Shown here: positions 61,791-64,000 of the stretch, one piece after another
Numbering within the stretch: position 1 is the first letter of the stretch
Layout: every line of letters starts with the position of its first letter
Source: ZC4RG20 sp036381515
Lineage (GTDB): Bacteria > Pseudomonadota > Gammaproteobacteria > Steroidobacterales > Rariloculaceae
Length of the DNA stretch: 64,000 nucleotides
Reading direction: 5' to 3'
Assembly (NCBI GenBank): GCA_036381515.1
Contig: DASVCR010000034.1
Coordinates: 1 to 64,000, forward strand
Position numbers and translations under genes: made by a program
Notes under the pieces: model-generated
The model's database searches: none
Seen by the model: only the letters and a program-made list of their open reading frames with translations
Told to the model about the DNA's origin: nothing

Positions 61791-61964
61791 GGGAATTTAT
61801 CCGATCCGACGTTTCGCCCAGCCTATCGCATCGGGTGGGGCCGGGCGCCTGTGTCGAATGCCCGGACGGGGCGCTCCGCGCCGCTGCCGATGGCCGTCGA
61901 TGCCTTGGGCCGGTATAGTCGGCGTCTTCGCTCCATCAAGAGCGCCGTCGCATGGGGGCGCGGC

Positions 61965-63344
61965 ATGGACACGAGGACAGCGGCCGCGGTCGCCGCATTG
62001 TTGCTCTGCGCCGGAGCGGCATCGGCCCAGGAGTACTACGCCGACGTTCGCCCGCTGATCGAGGCGAAGTGCGTCGGCTGTCATGCCGATTCGGGCGTCT
62101 CGTTCTCGTTCGAGGATCCCGAGACCGCGTACTCGATGCGCGCCGCGATTGCGCTCGCCGTCTCGGAGCGGCGCATGCCCCCGTGGCTCGCGGAGCCGGG
62201 TCATCAGAAGTACTTGCACGATCCGTCGCTCACCGACGACGAGCGGCGGTTGATCGCGGCGTGGGCCGAGCGCGGCTATCCGAAGGGCGACGCCCGACCG
62301 CAGACGGTCTCGACTGCCGTCGAGCATGCGCACTTCGCCGCGGACCTGACGCTCGACGTGACGGGCGGGCACGCGTATCTGCCGAACCCGTCCCGGAAGG
62401 ACGACTACCGCTGCTTCGTGATCGACTGGCCGCTCGAGCGGCCGGCGTACATCACCGGTTTCCGCGCGCTGCCGGGCAACCGGAAGATCGCCCATCACCT
62501 CGTGCTGTTCGCGGTCGAGCCGCAGGCGGCGGCGTACTTCAAGGCGCTCGAAGCGGCCGAGGAGGGGCCGGGCTATCAGTGCTTCGGCGGCGCCGTGCCC
62601 GATCGGCTCGGCAAACCGGAAGCGCGCGCGGCGTACGAGCGCGACCACCCGAACGGCGTCCGGGAGCTGAACGACGCGAACTTCTGGCTCGCGCACTGGG
62701 CGCCCGGCATGGACGGCTACGAGTTCCCCGAGGGCACCGGCATCCTGATGCGGCCCGGCATGGTGATCGTCGCCCAGATGCACTACTACTCGGCCTACGC
62801 GCCCGGCGAGACGGACGCGGACTCGAAGATGCAGTTCCAGCTGCGCGACGACGTCGAGAAGCCCGCGCTGCATCTGCCGTTGACGGAAAACCGGTGGCTG
62901 TACGGCGCCGACAACGGCTCGATGGTCGTGCCGCCGCACGGCACGGCGCGCTACGAGGTGTCGTCCTCGTTCGGTGACATCGCGGCGTATGCGGCGCGCT
63001 ATACCGGAGTCGCGCCGGACGACGTCCTCGCGCTCGAGGTGCACTCGGCGAATCTGCACATGCACCGGTTCGGTGCCGCCGGCGTCGTCAGCCTGATCGA
63101 CCCGAACGGACGCAAGGAGACGCTGCTGTCGATACCGCGCTGGGACCTCAACTGGCAGCGCGACTTCACGTTCGTCGAGCCGAAGGTCGTGCCGCGCGGT
63201 CGCTTCGACGGGACGCGGCTCGTCGTCGAATGCGCGTACCGGAACGACACGGAGACGCCGGTGTTCGGCGGCTTCGGATCGGACGACGAGATGTGCTTCA
63301 ACTTCTCGTATGTAGCGGTTGCGCGCGCGGACGCATCGTCATAG
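61965..63344 (+). CDS. exported haem c / copper monooxygenase-like protein
   Basis: 459 residues with a signal peptide (AAVAALLLCAGAASAQ). CVGCHAD (about residue 36) is a c-type haem site within a short cytochrome domain (RRMPPWLAEPGH, LTDDERRLIAAWAERGYP). The rest resembles the ascorbate-dependent type II copper monooxygenase fold (PHM-like): His-His pair in KIAHHLVLF, QMHYYS, and Met-His in LHMHRFGAAG. An oxidative role in the periplasm is likely; the substrate is unknown. The last 47 bases overlap the convergent MFS gene. Confidence 0.82.
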   Translation: MDTRTAAAVAALLLCAGAASAQEYYADVRPLIEAKCVGCHADSGVSFSFEDPETAYSMRAAIALAVSERRMPPWLAEPGHQKYLHDPSLTDDERRLIAAWAERGYPKGDARPQTVSTAVEHAHFAADLTLDVTGGHAYLPNPSRKDDYRCFVIDWPLERPAYITGFRALPGNRKIAHHLVLFAVEPQAAAYFKALEAAEEGPGYQCFGGAVPDRLGKPEARAAYERDHPNGVRELNDANFWLAHWAPGMDGYEFPEGTGILMRPGMVIVAQMHYYSAYAPGETDADSKMQFQLRDDVEKPALHLPLTENRWLYGADNGSMVVPPHGTARYEVSSSFGDIAAYAARYTGVAPDDVLALEVHSANLHMHRFGAAGVVSLIDPNGRKETLLSIPRWDLNWQRDFTFVEPKVVPRGRFDGTRLVVECAYRNDTETPVFGGFGSDDEMCFNFSYVAVARADASS

Positions 63345-64000
63345 CGACGAGCGCGGTCACGGCGGCGGCGGTCATCACGCCGCTCACCGCAACCGGTCCG
63401 ACATCGAGCAGCGCGCCGACGATCTGCGCGAGCACCGCGCCGGCCGCGAGCTGCACGAAGCTGAAGAGCCCGGACGCCGCGCCCGACTGCTCGCCGCCGC
63501 TGATCAGGAGCCCGACCTGCGCGCTCGGGAACACGACGCCGATCACGCAGGAGAGCACGCACATCGGCATGAAGAAGCTCCACGGGCCGAACCACGGCTG
63601 AGCCGACATCCATAACGCGAGCGCGCACACGAGCACGGCGAGCCATGCCCCCGCCTTGAGGAGCGGCTCCCGCGAGAACCGGTTGCCGTAGCGGCCGGCG
63701 ATCAGGCTGCCGATCAGGTAGCCGATCGGTGCGACCATGAAGTGCCACCCGTACGAGGCGGCCGACATCTCGAACACCTCGGTCGCGACGTACGGCGCAC
63801 CGCCGATGAACGCGACGAACACTCCTTGCATCATTGCGCCGTAGACCGCGTAGCGCACGTACGGCAAGTGCGCGAGCAACGCGAGGTATGGAGCGGCGGC
63901 GAAGTCGTGGCCTCCCCGGGCCGGGCTCGCGCCGGCCGGGCGGGTCTCCGGGAGGCGCATGGCGAGCAACCCCATCACGAGCGCGGCGAGGAGCGCCACC
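63298..64000 (-). CDS. Bcr/CflA-type MFS efflux transporter, C-terminal part
   Basis: The gene runs off the right edge. 233 residues are visible, with about six to seven helices (ASYGWHFMVAPIGYLIGSLIAGRYG, VLVCALALWMSA, SFFMPMCVLSCVIGVVFPSAQVGLL, AASGLFSFVQLAAGAVLAQIVG). The loop FPSAQVG...GAASGLFSFVQ is typical of Bcr/CflA drug exporters. It overlaps the convergent monooxygenase gene by 47 bases at the 3' ends. Confidence 0.82.
   Translation of the reverse strand, partial: VALLAALVMGLLAMRLPETRPAGASPARGGHDFAAAPYLALLAHLPYVRYAVYGAMMQGVFVAFIGGAPYVATEVFEMSAASYGWHFMVAPIGYLIGSLIAGRYGNRFSREPLLKAGAWLAVLVCALALWMSAQPWFGPWSFFMPMCVLSCVIGVVFPSAQVGLLISGGEQSGAASGLFSFVQLAAGAVLAQIVGALLDVGPVAVSGVMTAAAVTALVAMTMRPRAQPLHTRS

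Overview
This 64 kb window is GC-rich (roughly two thirds GC by eye) bacterial chromosome. It carries no rRNA, tRNA, phage, transposase or CRISPR that I can recognise. The gene set is Gram-negative and most like a proteobacterium, probably an uncultured gammaproteobacterium: two large TonB-dependent receptors, CreD, an AqpZ-type aquaporin, an Ada protein, a CPA1 antiporter, many Sec/Tat-exported enzymes and a DUF1592/DUF1552 pair. The placement rests on gene content only.

Layout. 1-7.2 kb: secreted proteins of unknown function (two members of one family plus DUF6152), a TPR protein, a Tat-exported dienelactone hydrolase, then a UspA / DUF1232 / DUF3237 run. 7.2-11.5 kb: LuxR-VOC fusion, small membrane protein, quinone-oxidoreductase-like gene with a late frameshift, Na+/H+ antiporter. 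11.6-20.5 kb: a decaying zone of short single genes (VOC, SDR, GNAT, methyltransferase, small membrane protein), many truncated or frameshifted, interrupted by an intact MHS transporter / GH10 xylanase pair. 20.6-32.6 kb: a TonB receptor divergent from a sulfate-type ABC importer, whose genes overlap one another and run into a sensor kinase and response regulator, followed by creD. 32.6-41.6 kb: second TonB receptor, then ankyrin / DUF1592 cytochrome / DUF1552. 41.9-45.8 kb: lysine catabolism by the saccharopine route (glutaryl-CoA dehydrogenase, saccharopine dehydrogenase, aminoadipate-semialdehyde dehydrogenase). 45.9-51.3 kb: HEAT protein, DUF2975/XRE pair with an AT-rich palindromic control site, KTSC protein, two divergent secreted paralogues, exported MBL hydrolase. 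51.4-54.6 kb: EamA transporter, Ada with an overlapping 2OG-Fe(II) oxygenase, EF-hand protein. 55-58.5 kb: three enzymes of normally cytosolic families (SDR, RraA/aldolase, enolase superfamily), all with export signals. 58.7-64 kb: K+ channel, aquaporin, truncated DUF6282 gene, haem/copper monooxygenase-like protein, start-less MFS transporter.

The most unusual points are: (i) the sulfate-type importer built into one operon with its own two-component system, with an ATPase carrying a Usp-like C-terminal domain and a GTAAC-rich control region containing a PhoB-style direct repeat; (ii) the exported SDR / RraA / enolase group with a perfect 19-bp inverted repeat between the last two genes; (iii) the dense set of broken genes at 9.5-19.3 kb. 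No single locus is clearly an unknown defence or mobile system.
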